A stretch of 10,313 nucleotides of DNA from CAZQQN01 sp964549595. GTDB taxonomy: Bacteria; Bacteroidota; Bacteroidia; CAILMK01; CAYYUA01. The notes under the pieces were generated by a model that worked only from the letters and a program-made list of their open reading frames with translations, had not been told where the DNA came from and searched no databases. The translations under genes were made by a program, and so were the position numbers. Positions within the stretch are counted from its first letter, which is position 1, and every line of letters begins with the position of its first letter. Location: positions 1 through 10,313 of the forward strand of contig CAZJWK010000103.1 of the NCBI GenBank assembly GCA_964549595.1, read 5' to 3'. Positions 1 through 6,682 of this stretch are shown one piece after another.

Positions 1-97
1 TCAGGAATCTAAGGGCTTTTTGTGAAGATTTTATATGGGAAATGTGGTAGAACCTTTTAATTTCACCCTTGACTGACATTATCCTTTTCCAAATAAT

Positions 98-105
98 TAG
101 TTTTG
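98..105 (+). promoter_or_regulatory. Bacteroidota-type -7 box upstream of the GT87 gene
   Basis: TAGTTTTG matches TAnnTTTG, the -7 consensus of the Bacteroidota primary sigma factor, at every fixed position. A TTG that could act as the -33 element lies at 69-71, but the spacing of 26 bases is longer than the usual 17-23. Transcription would start near 110-113 and give a leader of about 40 bases before the ATG at 151. The box is seen; its use as a promoter is inferred. Confidence 0.45.
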
Positions 106-150
106 AACCCAAAATACCTTTAAAGCCAAAACATTTTCTAAACCCAAATA

Positions 151-1398
151 ATGAATCCCTTCCTGAATAAGCTCACCCAAATCCATTACCGGTACTACCA
201 GTCAAAGCCCATTTGGGTTAAGGGGATCTATTGGTTGCTTTTTGGTTTTTTGCTTTTCTTATCCATAGACCGTGCTTTAGAGAAAGGGCCTGGTGGCGAT
301 TTTTATGTGTTTTGGTTAGCCGGGAAGCACTTCTTAAGCGGTGACCCCATTTACCAATTACCGAATCAGCCCCGCAATTTCCTTTACCCGCCTTTTGCAG
401 CTTTTTTATTCTCCTTTTTGGCCATTTTCCCATTCAAAATGGCCGCGATCGTTCAATCCCTTGGCAATCTCCTGATTTGGCCACTTACTTTCTTATTAGG
501 CGTTCTCATTCTTGAAAAACTCCACAAAAGCCCTGTTCCTCAGGTAGTGGTGCTGCTAACTTTTGTTTTCACCTTTAACTTTTACCTGGTTAATCATAAC
601 CTACTACAAGTGAATACCCTCCTTTTGCTGCTTATATTATCCGCATTGTATGCTTATTTGATCCAAAAATATTGGTTATCAGGAGCCTTAATGGGTGCGG
701 CCGTTTTACTGAAAGTGACACCGGTCATTTTTTTGGCCTGGTATTTTATCCGCGGGAGGTTAAAGGCTTTTTTAACGGCGCTTGGGTTTATTGGGCTTTT
801 TACTTTAATCCCGCTATTGGTAAGGGGCATTGAAACGGGCTTTAATGACCTGCTCCAATTTTGGGATACCTTAAAGGGTCAAATCCCCGAAAGTAAGCAA
901 GTGAATGCATTTACCAACAATAAATCCCTGAGGGGAATGCTGCTGAATTTTCATTATCAATTTGACTGGCTAAAGCCTGGCACAGGAAGCCTATTAATGA
1001 ATTGGCTTCCTTATTTATTCGGAATGGCTTACCTGTTTTGGTTGGGTTGGCTCCGTATTAAAAGATACCCTTTAGGGGACCTGGAGTTTGCCGCTACCTT
1101 ACTCCTAATCCTGTTGGTTTCTGAGGTAACCCGTAATGCCCACATGGTATCCCTTTCTTTTGTTTTGTTAACCTTATTCAGCCGAGCCTACTTATCGGGT
1201 AATAAACCTTTAATGGTAGGCTTGGTAAGTATCGGGCTAATTTTCACTATAACCGGGCGGGATATCATTGGGGATACGGCTTTTGAGTTTTTACTCCAAC
1301 AAATAAACTTATATACATGGGCCCTGATTACCCTTTTCATCCTGGTAATAGGATTAAGTGTTAAAAGTCGAGTCAAAGGAAAGCAAACAAATGAATAG
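151..1398 (+). CDS. GT87-family (DUF2029) integral membrane glycosyltransferase
   Basis: This is a polytopic inner-membrane protein of 415 residues with roughly 11-13 hydrophobic segments, the architecture of GT-C glycosyltransferases that use polyprenyl-phosphate sugars. Three signatures fit the GT87/DUF2029 family (mycobacterial PimE is a characterised member). The first is GGDFYVFWLAG (48-58) in the first external loop, where Asp50 is the likely catalytic acid by analogy with PimE. The second is FLYPPFAAF (about 77-85). The third is a KVTP motif (188-191) followed by a helix and basic residues. An NNKSLRG segment near 256-262 resembles the NQSLRG region of relatives. The ATG at 151 follows the promoter-like box by about 45 bases. 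The gene stands alone; the donor and acceptor cannot be read from sequence, though envelope glycan or protein glycosylation is plausible. The family is fairly sure, the substrate unknown. Confidence 0.8.
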   Translation: MNPFLNKLTQIHYRYYQSKPIWVKGIYWLLFGFLLFLSIDRALEKGPGGDFYVFWLAGKHFLSGDPIYQLPNQPRNFLYPPFAAFLFSFLAIFPFKMAAIVQSLGNLLIWPLTFLLGVLILEKLHKSPVPQVVVLLTFVFTFNFYLVNHNLLQVNTLLLLLILSALYAYLIQKYWLSGALMGAAVLLKVTPVIFLAWYFIRGRLKAFLTALGFIGLFTLIPLLVRGIETGFNDLLQFWDTLKGQIPESKQVNAFTNNKSLRGMLLNFHYQFDWLKPGTGSLLMNWLPYLFGMAYLFWLGWLRIKRYPLGDLEFAATLLLILLVSEVTRNAHMVSLSFVLLTLFSRAYLSGNKPLMVGLVSIGLIFTITGRDIIGDTAFEFLLQQINLYTWALITLFILVIGLSVKSRVKGKQTNE

Positions 1399-1414
1399 CA
1401 GCCTTTGGGTTGCT
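1397..1414 (+). terminator. Stem-loop at the stop codon of the GT87 gene, possible weak terminator
   Basis: AGCAGCC (1397-1403) can pair with GGTTGCT (1408-1414) around the loop TTTG: seven pairs, one of them G-U. The stem overlaps the TAG stop at 1396-1398. It lacks a good T tract downstream, so it is at best a weak intrinsic terminator or an end-protecting hairpin. Confidence 0.3.
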
Positions 1415-1494
1415 TGAGCATTAAATTGGGAGTTATTGATATAGAAGTGATGAAAAAGTTGGCTGCTAAGGGATTAGGAATTATTCACCAAAAA

Positions 1495-1525
1495 TTGCCT
1501 GTTGGCGAAACTTCCAGTAATTTTG
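1495..1525 (+). promoter_or_regulatory. Promoter of ychF-kdsB (-33 TTG, 20 bases, -7 TAATTTTG)
   Basis: TTG at 1495-1497 is followed after 20 bases by TAATTTTG at 1518-1525. Both the boxes and the spacing fit the Bacteroidota TTG-N17-23-TAnnTTTG promoter. It is the best match in the window. The start point would lie near 1530, giving a leader of about 60 bases before ychF. It sits inside the gap 1399-1591, in which I see no gene. Confidence 0.6.
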
Positions 1526-1591
1526 CAAGCTTATTTAAGGTATGCTCAAATACGCCCTGCTCAAAGATTTTCAAAAACAGGATGAACCAGT

Positions 1592-2689
1592 ATGGCTTTA
1601 AAATGCGGGATTGTTGGATTGCCTAATGTAGGCAAATCGACCCTTTTTAACTCCCTTTCAAGTGCGAAAGCACAATCGGCCAATTTTCCTTTTTGCACCA
1701 TCGAACCCAATGTGGGAACCATTACCATTCCTGATGAGCGCCTGAATAAGTTGGCAGAATTGGTAAAGCCGCAGAATGTGGTGCCCAATGCCATTGAAAT
1801 TTATGACATAGCGGGTTTGGTAGAAGGAGCCAACCAGGGAGAAGGACTGGGTAACCAGTTTTTGAGCAACATCAGGGATGTTAAGGCCATTATTCATGTT
1901 ATCCGCTGTTTTGAGGATGAAAATGTGGCTCACCAGGATGGCAAAATTGATCCGGTTCATGATAAAGAAATCATTGACACGGAATTACAGCTAAAAGACC
2001 TCGAAACCGTTGAAAAAAGCCTGGAAAAAGCCAAAAGAGACACGAAGTCCGGAGATAAGGAAGCCAAACAACGGGTAAGTTTCCTGGAAAGGGTAAAAAC
2101 CCACCTGGAACAAGGTCAATCCGTCCGTTCTATGGCATTTAATGAAGAAGAATACCAATCCGTAAAAGGGCTTCAGCTCCTGACCATTAAACCCATCCTT
2201 TATATTGCCAATGTCGGGGAAAATGATATCCATGAGGAGAACCATTATGTCGATCGTTTGGCCCTTTCAGTGAAAGAAGAAAATGCCCCGCTGCTTAAAG
2301 TAAGCGCCAAAATTGAATCCGAAATTGCTGAGGTAGAAGATCCCGATGACCGCCGGCAATTACTGGGCATGTACGGTCTGGAAGAACCGGGGGTCAATAA
2401 ATTGATTAAAAAGGCATATGGGCTTCTGAACTTGATCACTTTTTACACTGCGGGCCCGAAAGAAGTCAGGGCCTGGCCGCTAAGAAAAGGGTTGCGTGCC
2501 CCTGAGGCTGCCGGTGTGATCCATTCAGACCTCCAAAGGGGTTTCATTAAAGCGGAAGTGATCAGCTATGAGGATTTTATAGTGTGTGGCTCCGAAGCTG
2601 CCGCAAGGGAAGCCGGGAAATTAAGGCAGGAGGGAAAAAATTATGTGGTGAAGGATGGGGATGTCATTCATTTTAAATTCAATGTCTGA
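1592..2689 (+). CDS. ychF: Redox-regulated ribosome-associated ATPase YchF (OLA1/Obg-like)
   Basis: YchF is a universally conserved Obg-superfamily P-loop protein that binds ribosomes and prefers ATP to GTP; in E. coli it is linked to the oxidative stress response. The sequence shows G1 GLPNVGKS (9-16), the switch motif DIAGLV (72-77), and NVGE (207-210) in place of the NKxD guanine-specificity motif, the hallmark of ATP use. A helical coiled-coil insert spans about 128-175, and a C-terminal TGS domain with the highly conserved GLRAPEAAGVIHSD stretch and a basic RGFIKAEV strand covers about 280-365. Cys35 of NFPFC, implicated in redox control in E. coli, is present. The length (365) is usual. 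The start MALKCGIVGLPNVG is the family N terminus. The stop is directly followed by the kdsB start, so translational coupling is likely. Confidence 0.97.
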   Translation: MALKCGIVGLPNVGKSTLFNSLSSAKAQSANFPFCTIEPNVGTITIPDERLNKLAELVKPQNVVPNAIEIYDIAGLVEGANQGEGLGNQFLSNIRDVKAIIHVIRCFEDENVAHQDGKIDPVHDKEIIDTELQLKDLETVEKSLEKAKRDTKSGDKEAKQRVSFLERVKTHLEQGQSVRSMAFNEEEYQSVKGLQLLTIKPILYIANVGENDIHEENHYVDRLALSVKEENAPLLKVSAKIESEIAEVEDPDDRRQLLGMYGLEEPGVNKLIKKAYGLLNLITFYTAGPKEVRAWPLRKGLRAPEAAGVIHSDLQRGFIKAEVISYEDFIVCGSEAAAREAGKLRQEGKNYVVKDGDVIHFKFNV

Positions 2690-3442
2690 ATGAAAACCGT
2701 AGGCATCATACCGGCCAGATACCATTCAAGCCGTTTTCCGGGAAAAGTCCTGGCAGACATAAACGGTAAATCGGTCCTGGAACGTGTTTATGAAAAAGCC
2801 AAAGCCGCTGAATTTGATGAAGTCATTGTCGCCACAGACCACGAGACCATTAAAGCGCACGTCCATCAATTCGATGGGCAGGCTGTGATGACCAGCAATG
2901 AGCATCAATCAGGGACTGAACGCTGTCAAGAAGCCCTTAATAAGTTACCGGATGCCTACGAGTTAGTGGTTAACATCCAGGCTGAAGAACCCTTCACTAA
3001 CCCGGAGGAGGTTAAAAAACTCAAAGAGGCCTTTTCGGACAGAGCCGTTCATATTGCCACTTTAATCCAAAAAATCCGGGAACCTGATGATTTGTTTTCA
3101 CCGGATGTGGTAAAGGTGGTGAAGGATCAGCAAAATTTTGGTATTTTGTTCAGCCGGACGACCATTCCCTATTTGAAAAATGTGAAATTGGCCCAGTGGA
3201 TCAGTCAATACAACTTTTACAGCCATACGGGCATATATGCTTACTGCTCCGGCACATTGGAAAAGCTTGTCCATTTACCGGAAAGTCCGCTTGAAAAAGC
3301 AGAATCATTGGAGCAATTACGCTGGTTGGACAATGGTTACCCGATCAAAGTGGTAGAATCGGAAGGAACCGGTATTTCGGTGGATACCCCAAAAGATCTG
3401 GAAAAAGCCATAGCATACGCCTCTGCCAAAGAAAATACCTAA
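2690..3442 (+). CDS. kdsB: 3-deoxy-manno-octulosonate cytidylyltransferase (CMP-Kdo synthetase), with an atypical metal-binding motif
   Basis: KdsB makes CMP-Kdo from CTP and Kdo, the cytosolic activation step before Kdo joins lipid A. The length (250) is normal. Family signatures are IIPARYHSSRFPGK (6-19, nucleotide loop), VATDHE (47-52), SGTERC (74-79), VVNIQAEEPF (93-102), TGIYAY (180-185), ESLEQLRWLDNGY (205-217) and SVDTPKDLE (230-238), whose Asp232 is the conserved second metal ligand. Two core motifs are altered: the usual QGDEPF is QAEEPF (Gly98 to Ala, Asp99 to Glu), and GTDR is GTER. The QGDEP aspartate binds magnesium in E. coli KdsB structures, so Glu99 is a conservative but unusual replacement. 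The ATG abuts the ychF stop (TGAATG), and pyrG, which supplies the substrate CTP, follows. An enzyme for a Kdo variant such as 8-amino-Kdo is an alternative; no residue seen proves it. Confidence 0.92.
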   Translation: MKTVGIIPARYHSSRFPGKVLADINGKSVLERVYEKAKAAEFDEVIVATDHETIKAHVHQFDGQAVMTSNEHQSGTERCQEALNKLPDAYELVVNIQAEEPFTNPEEVKKLKEAFSDRAVHIATLIQKIREPDDLFSPDVVKVVKDQQNFGILFSRTTIPYLKNVKLAQWISQYNFYSHTGIYAYCSGTLEKLVHLPESPLEKAESLEQLRWLDNGYPIKVVESEGTGISVDTPKDLEKAIAYASAKENT

Positions 3443-3479
3443 ATCATTAAAATACGTTAAAAATTCCTTAATCTTTTCT

Positions 3480-3487
3480 TAGTTTCG
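3480..3487 (+). promoter_or_regulatory. Near-consensus -7 box upstream of pyrG
   Basis: TAGTTTCG differs from TAnnTTTG by one base. It lies in the 81-base kdsB-pyrG gap, behind a T/A-rich stretch that contains no clear -33 TTG. It would give a leader of roughly 30 bases. pyrG may therefore be transcribed both from here and by read-through from ychF-kdsB. Confidence 0.35.
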
Positions 3488-3523
3488 ATAGGGAAAATGT
3501 GGGCTCAAAATTCTTTTTAAACA

Positions 3524-5158
3524 ATGAAAACCAAATACATTTTTGTTACGGGTGGTGTTACATCCTCTTTGGGTAAAGGCATTCTTTCGGCCTCATTGGG
3601 AAAATTATTGCAATCCCGTGGTTACCGCGTAACCATTCAAAAGTTTGATCCTTACATCAACGTGGACCCGGGAACCATGAATCCTTATGAACACGGGGAA
3701 TGCTATGTTACCGCTGATGGTGCGGAAACCGATCTGGACCTGGGCCATTATGAACGATTCTTAAACATCCGGACCTCCCAACTTAACAACGTGACAACCG
3801 GTAGGATTTACCTTACGGTCATTGAAAAGGAAAGAAGAGGGGATTACCTGGGTAAGACGGTACAAGTGATTCCGCACATTACAGATGAAATAAAGAACCG
3901 CTTTCAATTAATTTCCCAGGAAGAGGAGTATGACATTGTTATCACCGAAATCGGTGGTACCATTGGGGATATCGAATCTCTTCCTTTTGTCGAAGCGGTC
4001 CGTCAAATGAAGTGGGAATTGGGCCCTGCAAGAAGCGTGGTGTTGCACCTTACCCTTATACCTTATTTACGGGCGCCGGAAGAACTCAAGACTAAGCCCA
4101 CTCAACACTCAGTGAAAAAACTACAGGAATATGGGATACAACCTGATATCCTTGGCTGCCGAACAGAATATCCACTCGATTACGACATCCGCAAAAAATT
4201 AGCGCTTTTCTGCAACGTGAATGTCAATTCAGTCATTGAGGCCAGGGATTCTGATACCATTTACGATGTACCCCTTACTATGATGAAAGAGGACCTTGAC
4301 CGCGTGGTATTGGACAAGTTTGACCTCCCTGCTCCCAGCCAACCGGAAATGAAAGACTGGCGTAATTTCCTGGATCAATTAAAAAACCCTTCCAACGAAG
4401 TCAATATAGGATTAATCGGAAAATACACGGAACTGCCCGATGCTTATAAATCCATACGGGAATCCGTGACCCACGCAGGGGTCAATAATGACTGCCGCGT
4501 GAACATTCAATACATTTCTTCTGAATACCTGCACGAAGAAACCATCGAACATATCCTCAAAAACCTTCACGGGATCATTGTGGCCCCGGGATTCGGAGAT
4601 CGCGGGATTTTAGGGAAAATCAAAGCCATTCAATACGCCAGGGAGCAAAAAATTCCCTTTTTCGGCATTTGTCTGGGTATGCAATGCGCTGTTGTAGAAT
4701 ACGCCAGGAATATTATGGATTGGGGAAAAGCCAATTCAACTGAATTTGACCCGGATACCCCTGAGCCTGTTGTGGATTTGATGGAAGACCAGAAAAACAT
4801 CGATAATAAGGGCGGTACAATGCGGTTAGGCACTTACGATTGTCACCTCAAAGACGGTTCAAAATCTCAGTCGGTTTATGGAAAAAAGGAAATCAAGGAA
4901 AGGCATAGACACCGGTATGAACTTAACAATGATTACTTAAAATCGCTCGAAGAAAATGGCTTGTTATTAAGCGGTATCAATCCCCGAACAGAATTGGTCG
5001 AAATTATCGAAATTGAAGAACACCCTTGGTTCGTAGGGGTGCAATTTCATCCGGAATATAGCAGTACGGTGCTTGAACCGCACCCCCTTTTTATAAGGTT
5101 TGTCGAAGCCACTAAGGAATATAAAGCGCGGATGAAAAAGGAAATGCTGGCAGAGTAA
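3524..5158 (+). CDS. pyrG: CTP synthase (glutamine-hydrolysing)
   Basis: PyrG aminates UTP to CTP with ATP and glutamine in the cytosol, the last step of pyrimidine nucleotide synthesis. It is full length at 544 residues. The synthase domain (about 1-270) opens with FVTGGVTSSLGKG (7-19, the ATP loop) and carries FDPYINVDPGTM, DGAETDLDLGHYERF and the EIGGTIGDIES motif. The class I glutamine amidotransferase domain starts near 292 and has PGFG (355-358), the nucleophile Cys383 in GICLGMQ, and the catalytic His509 and Glu511 in QFHPEY. All catalytic residues are intact. The gene lies 81 bases after kdsB, the enzyme that consumes CTP for Kdo activation; a kdsB-pyrG pair is also known in Chlamydia. 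In many Bacteroidota pyrG is followed by yidC; here a dGTPase gene follows. Confidence 0.98.
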   Translation: MKTKYIFVTGGVTSSLGKGILSASLGKLLQSRGYRVTIQKFDPYINVDPGTMNPYEHGECYVTADGAETDLDLGHYERFLNIRTSQLNNVTTGRIYLTVIEKERRGDYLGKTVQVIPHITDEIKNRFQLISQEEEYDIVITEIGGTIGDIESLPFVEAVRQMKWELGPARSVVLHLTLIPYLRAPEELKTKPTQHSVKKLQEYGIQPDILGCRTEYPLDYDIRKKLALFCNVNVNSVIEARDSDTIYDVPLTMMKEDLDRVVLDKFDLPAPSQPEMKDWRNFLDQLKNPSNEVNIGLIGKYTELPDAYKSIRESVTHAGVNNDCRVNIQYISSEYLHEETIEHILKNLHGIIVAPGFGDRGILGKIKAIQYAREQKIPFFGICLGMQCAVVEYARNIMDWGKANSTEFDPDTPEPVVDLMEDQKNIDNKGGTMRLGTYDCHLKDGSKSQSVYGKKEIKERHRHRYELNNDYLKSLEENGLLLSGINPRTELVEIIEIEEHPWFVGVQFHPEYSSTVLEPHPLFIRFVEATKEYKARMKKEMLAE

Positions 5159-5204
5159 GTTGAGGAAATACTAGACGGGCAAAAGGGTAAAAATTGTCAA
5201 ACCC

Positions 5205-5212
5205 TAATTTTG
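5205..5212 (+). promoter_or_regulatory. -7 box upstream of dgt
   Basis: TAATTTTG is a perfect TAnnTTTG match in the 124-base pyrG-dgt gap. No TTG lies at the expected -33 distance. The predicted start point (about 5217-5220) falls on or next to an ATG at 5218 that opens a 28-codon frame, so the transcript could be leaderless for that small frame while giving dgt a leader of about 65 bases. Confidence 0.4.
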
Positions 5213-5282
5213 GATCAATGCCTCACTTCTTTTTTAAAGCCCTTATCCATGCTACCATTTTTAACCCAATAAAACCACTTGC

Positions 5283-6638
5283 ATGCACTGGGACGAGCTC
5301 TTAAATACCCAGCGATTCGGTGTAGAAAGCCGGCAAAATGAGAATGACAAAACCCGGACGCAGTTTGAAAGGGATTATGACCGGTTAATCTTTTCCTCGC
5401 CATTCAGAAGGTTACAAAATAAAACCCAGGTTTTTCCTTTACCGGGAAATATTTTCGTGCACAATCGACTCACCCATAGCCTTGAGGTAGCTAGTGTAGG
5501 GCGTTCTCTCGGCAATATGCTGGCTGAAAAACTACGCGAGCATAAATTGGTTGAAAACTACCACCTTTTACAAGAATTGGGTTCCGTGGTTGGTGCCGCA
5601 TGCCTGGCCCATGACCTTGGCAACCCACCGTTCGGCCATTCGGGTGAAAAGGCCATTCGAAAATTTTTCAAGGAAGGAAAGGGCAAAAATTGGGAATCAA
5701 AACTTAAGACCAGCGAATGGGAAGATCTGATTCATTATGAAGGCAATGCCAATGCCCTCCGGCTTTTGACGAGGCAATTTAAGGGACGGAGGCAGGGTGG
5801 TTTCAACCTTACCTATACCACTTTATCGACCATTGTTAAATATCCCTGTGAAGCGGCTGCCATTGATACGTCCCGGCCTCATCAAAAAAAGAACGGATTT
5901 TTTAAATCAGAACAAGAAGCCTTTCTCCAATTAGCCGAAACCTTGCAAATCCCGCTTTACAATGAAAATCCCCTGGTAGCCGCCCGGCATCCTTTGGTAT
6001 TCCTCGTAGAAGCAGCGGATGACATTTGCTACCAGATCATTGATCTGGAAGATGCTCATAGAATGGGCATTTGTAATACCCACCAAGCCAAGGATTTTCT
6101 TTGGGCATTTTTTAACCATCCTGATTTATCCGGCGAAGCAAAAGCCATTGAGGAAACTTTCCTTACCGTTACCGATCCCAAAGAGCAAATTGCCTACTTA
6201 AGGGCAAGAATCATCGGTTTATTGATTGGTAAATGCTTTGAAATTTTCTGGGAAAACCACGATCTCATTCTGGCAGGTGATTTCGAAGGAGATTTGATGG
6301 ATAAAATGCCCAATCCTTATGCCGAAGCCATGGCTGCCGTTAAAGCGTATTCCGTAAACCATATTTACAATGCACAATCCGTGAATGAAGTGGAGCTGGC
6401 CGGTTATAACGTCATAGATGGTTTGCTGGAGGAATTTATTCCGGCCATTCTGGAACCCGGAAGTTCTCCTTACCTTCAAAAGGTCCGGCAATTGTTTCCC
6501 GAACAATTCAGTACGGATTCAAATGAACCTTACGACCAGGTCTTATCTGTTTTGGATTATGTTTCCGGCATGACGGATACTTACGCATTGAACCTCTTCA
6601 GGCGGATTAAAGGCATCGATTTGCCTTCCTTTACGTAA
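5283..6638 (+). CDS. dgt: Deoxyguanosinetriphosphate triphosphohydrolase (dGTPase, HD domain)
   Basis: Dgt-type enzymes remove triphosphate from dGTP or other dNTPs, giving a deoxynucleoside, and so adjust the DNA precursor pool; some relatives help resist phage. The length (451) fits the Bacteroidota group. The HD metal site is complete: His65 in NRLTHSLEV, His110-Asp111 in CLAHDLGNPPFGHSGE, and the later acidic ligand within VEAADDICY (242-250). The catalytic-region motif HYEGNAN (151-157) is also present, as is the N-terminal signature YDRLIFSSPFRRLQNKTQV (32-50). The ATG at 5283 is the first in-frame start after a TAA at 5262, and it gives the family-typical opening MHWDELLNTQRFG. It follows pyrG, another nucleotide-pool gene, and converges on rocD with a 44-base gap. 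The exact dNTP preference and any effector requirement cannot be read from the sequence. Confidence 0.95.
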   Translation: MHWDELLNTQRFGVESRQNENDKTRTQFERDYDRLIFSSPFRRLQNKTQVFPLPGNIFVHNRLTHSLEVASVGRSLGNMLAEKLREHKLVENYHLLQELGSVVGAACLAHDLGNPPFGHSGEKAIRKFFKEGKGKNWESKLKTSEWEDLIHYEGNANALRLLTRQFKGRRQGGFNLTYTTLSTIVKYPCEAAAIDTSRPHQKKNGFFKSEQEAFLQLAETLQIPLYNENPLVAARHPLVFLVEAADDICYQIIDLEDAHRMGICNTHQAKDFLWAFFNHPDLSGEAKAIEETFLTVTDPKEQIAYLRARIIGLLIGKCFEIFWENHDLILAGDFEGDLMDKMPNPYAEAMAAVKAYSVNHIYNAQSVNEVELAGYNVIDGLLEEFIPAILEPGSSPYLQKVRQLFPEQFSTDSNEPYDQVLSVLDYVSGMTDTYALNLFRRIKGIDLPSFT

Positions 6639-6682
6639 GCTTATGGTCAAAAGCGCCTAATTCACGATCTCCACTGAAAGGA

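Noticed and set aside
3..50. Open frame from the left edge to a TAG at 48-50, possibly the tail of an upstream gene
   Set aside because: Only 15 codons, with no recognisable sequence. A second frame also reads to a stop at 23-25, so the edge cannot be assigned.
1405..1626. 73-codon rightward frame in the GT87-ychF gap, from a TTG start (internal ATG at 1450)
   Set aside because: It runs into ychF in another frame, covers the best promoter of the window, starts with TTG and has no recognisable family or domain.
5184..5205. AGGGT/ACCCT inverted repeat after pyrG as a terminator
   Set aside because: Only a five-pair stem with a 12-base loop and no T tract directly after it; it also overlaps the -7 box of dgt.
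5283..6638. dgt as part of an anti-phage defence island
   Set aside because: Some dGTPase relatives limit phage growth, but all neighbours are housekeeping genes and the protein looks like the ordinary chromosomal form.
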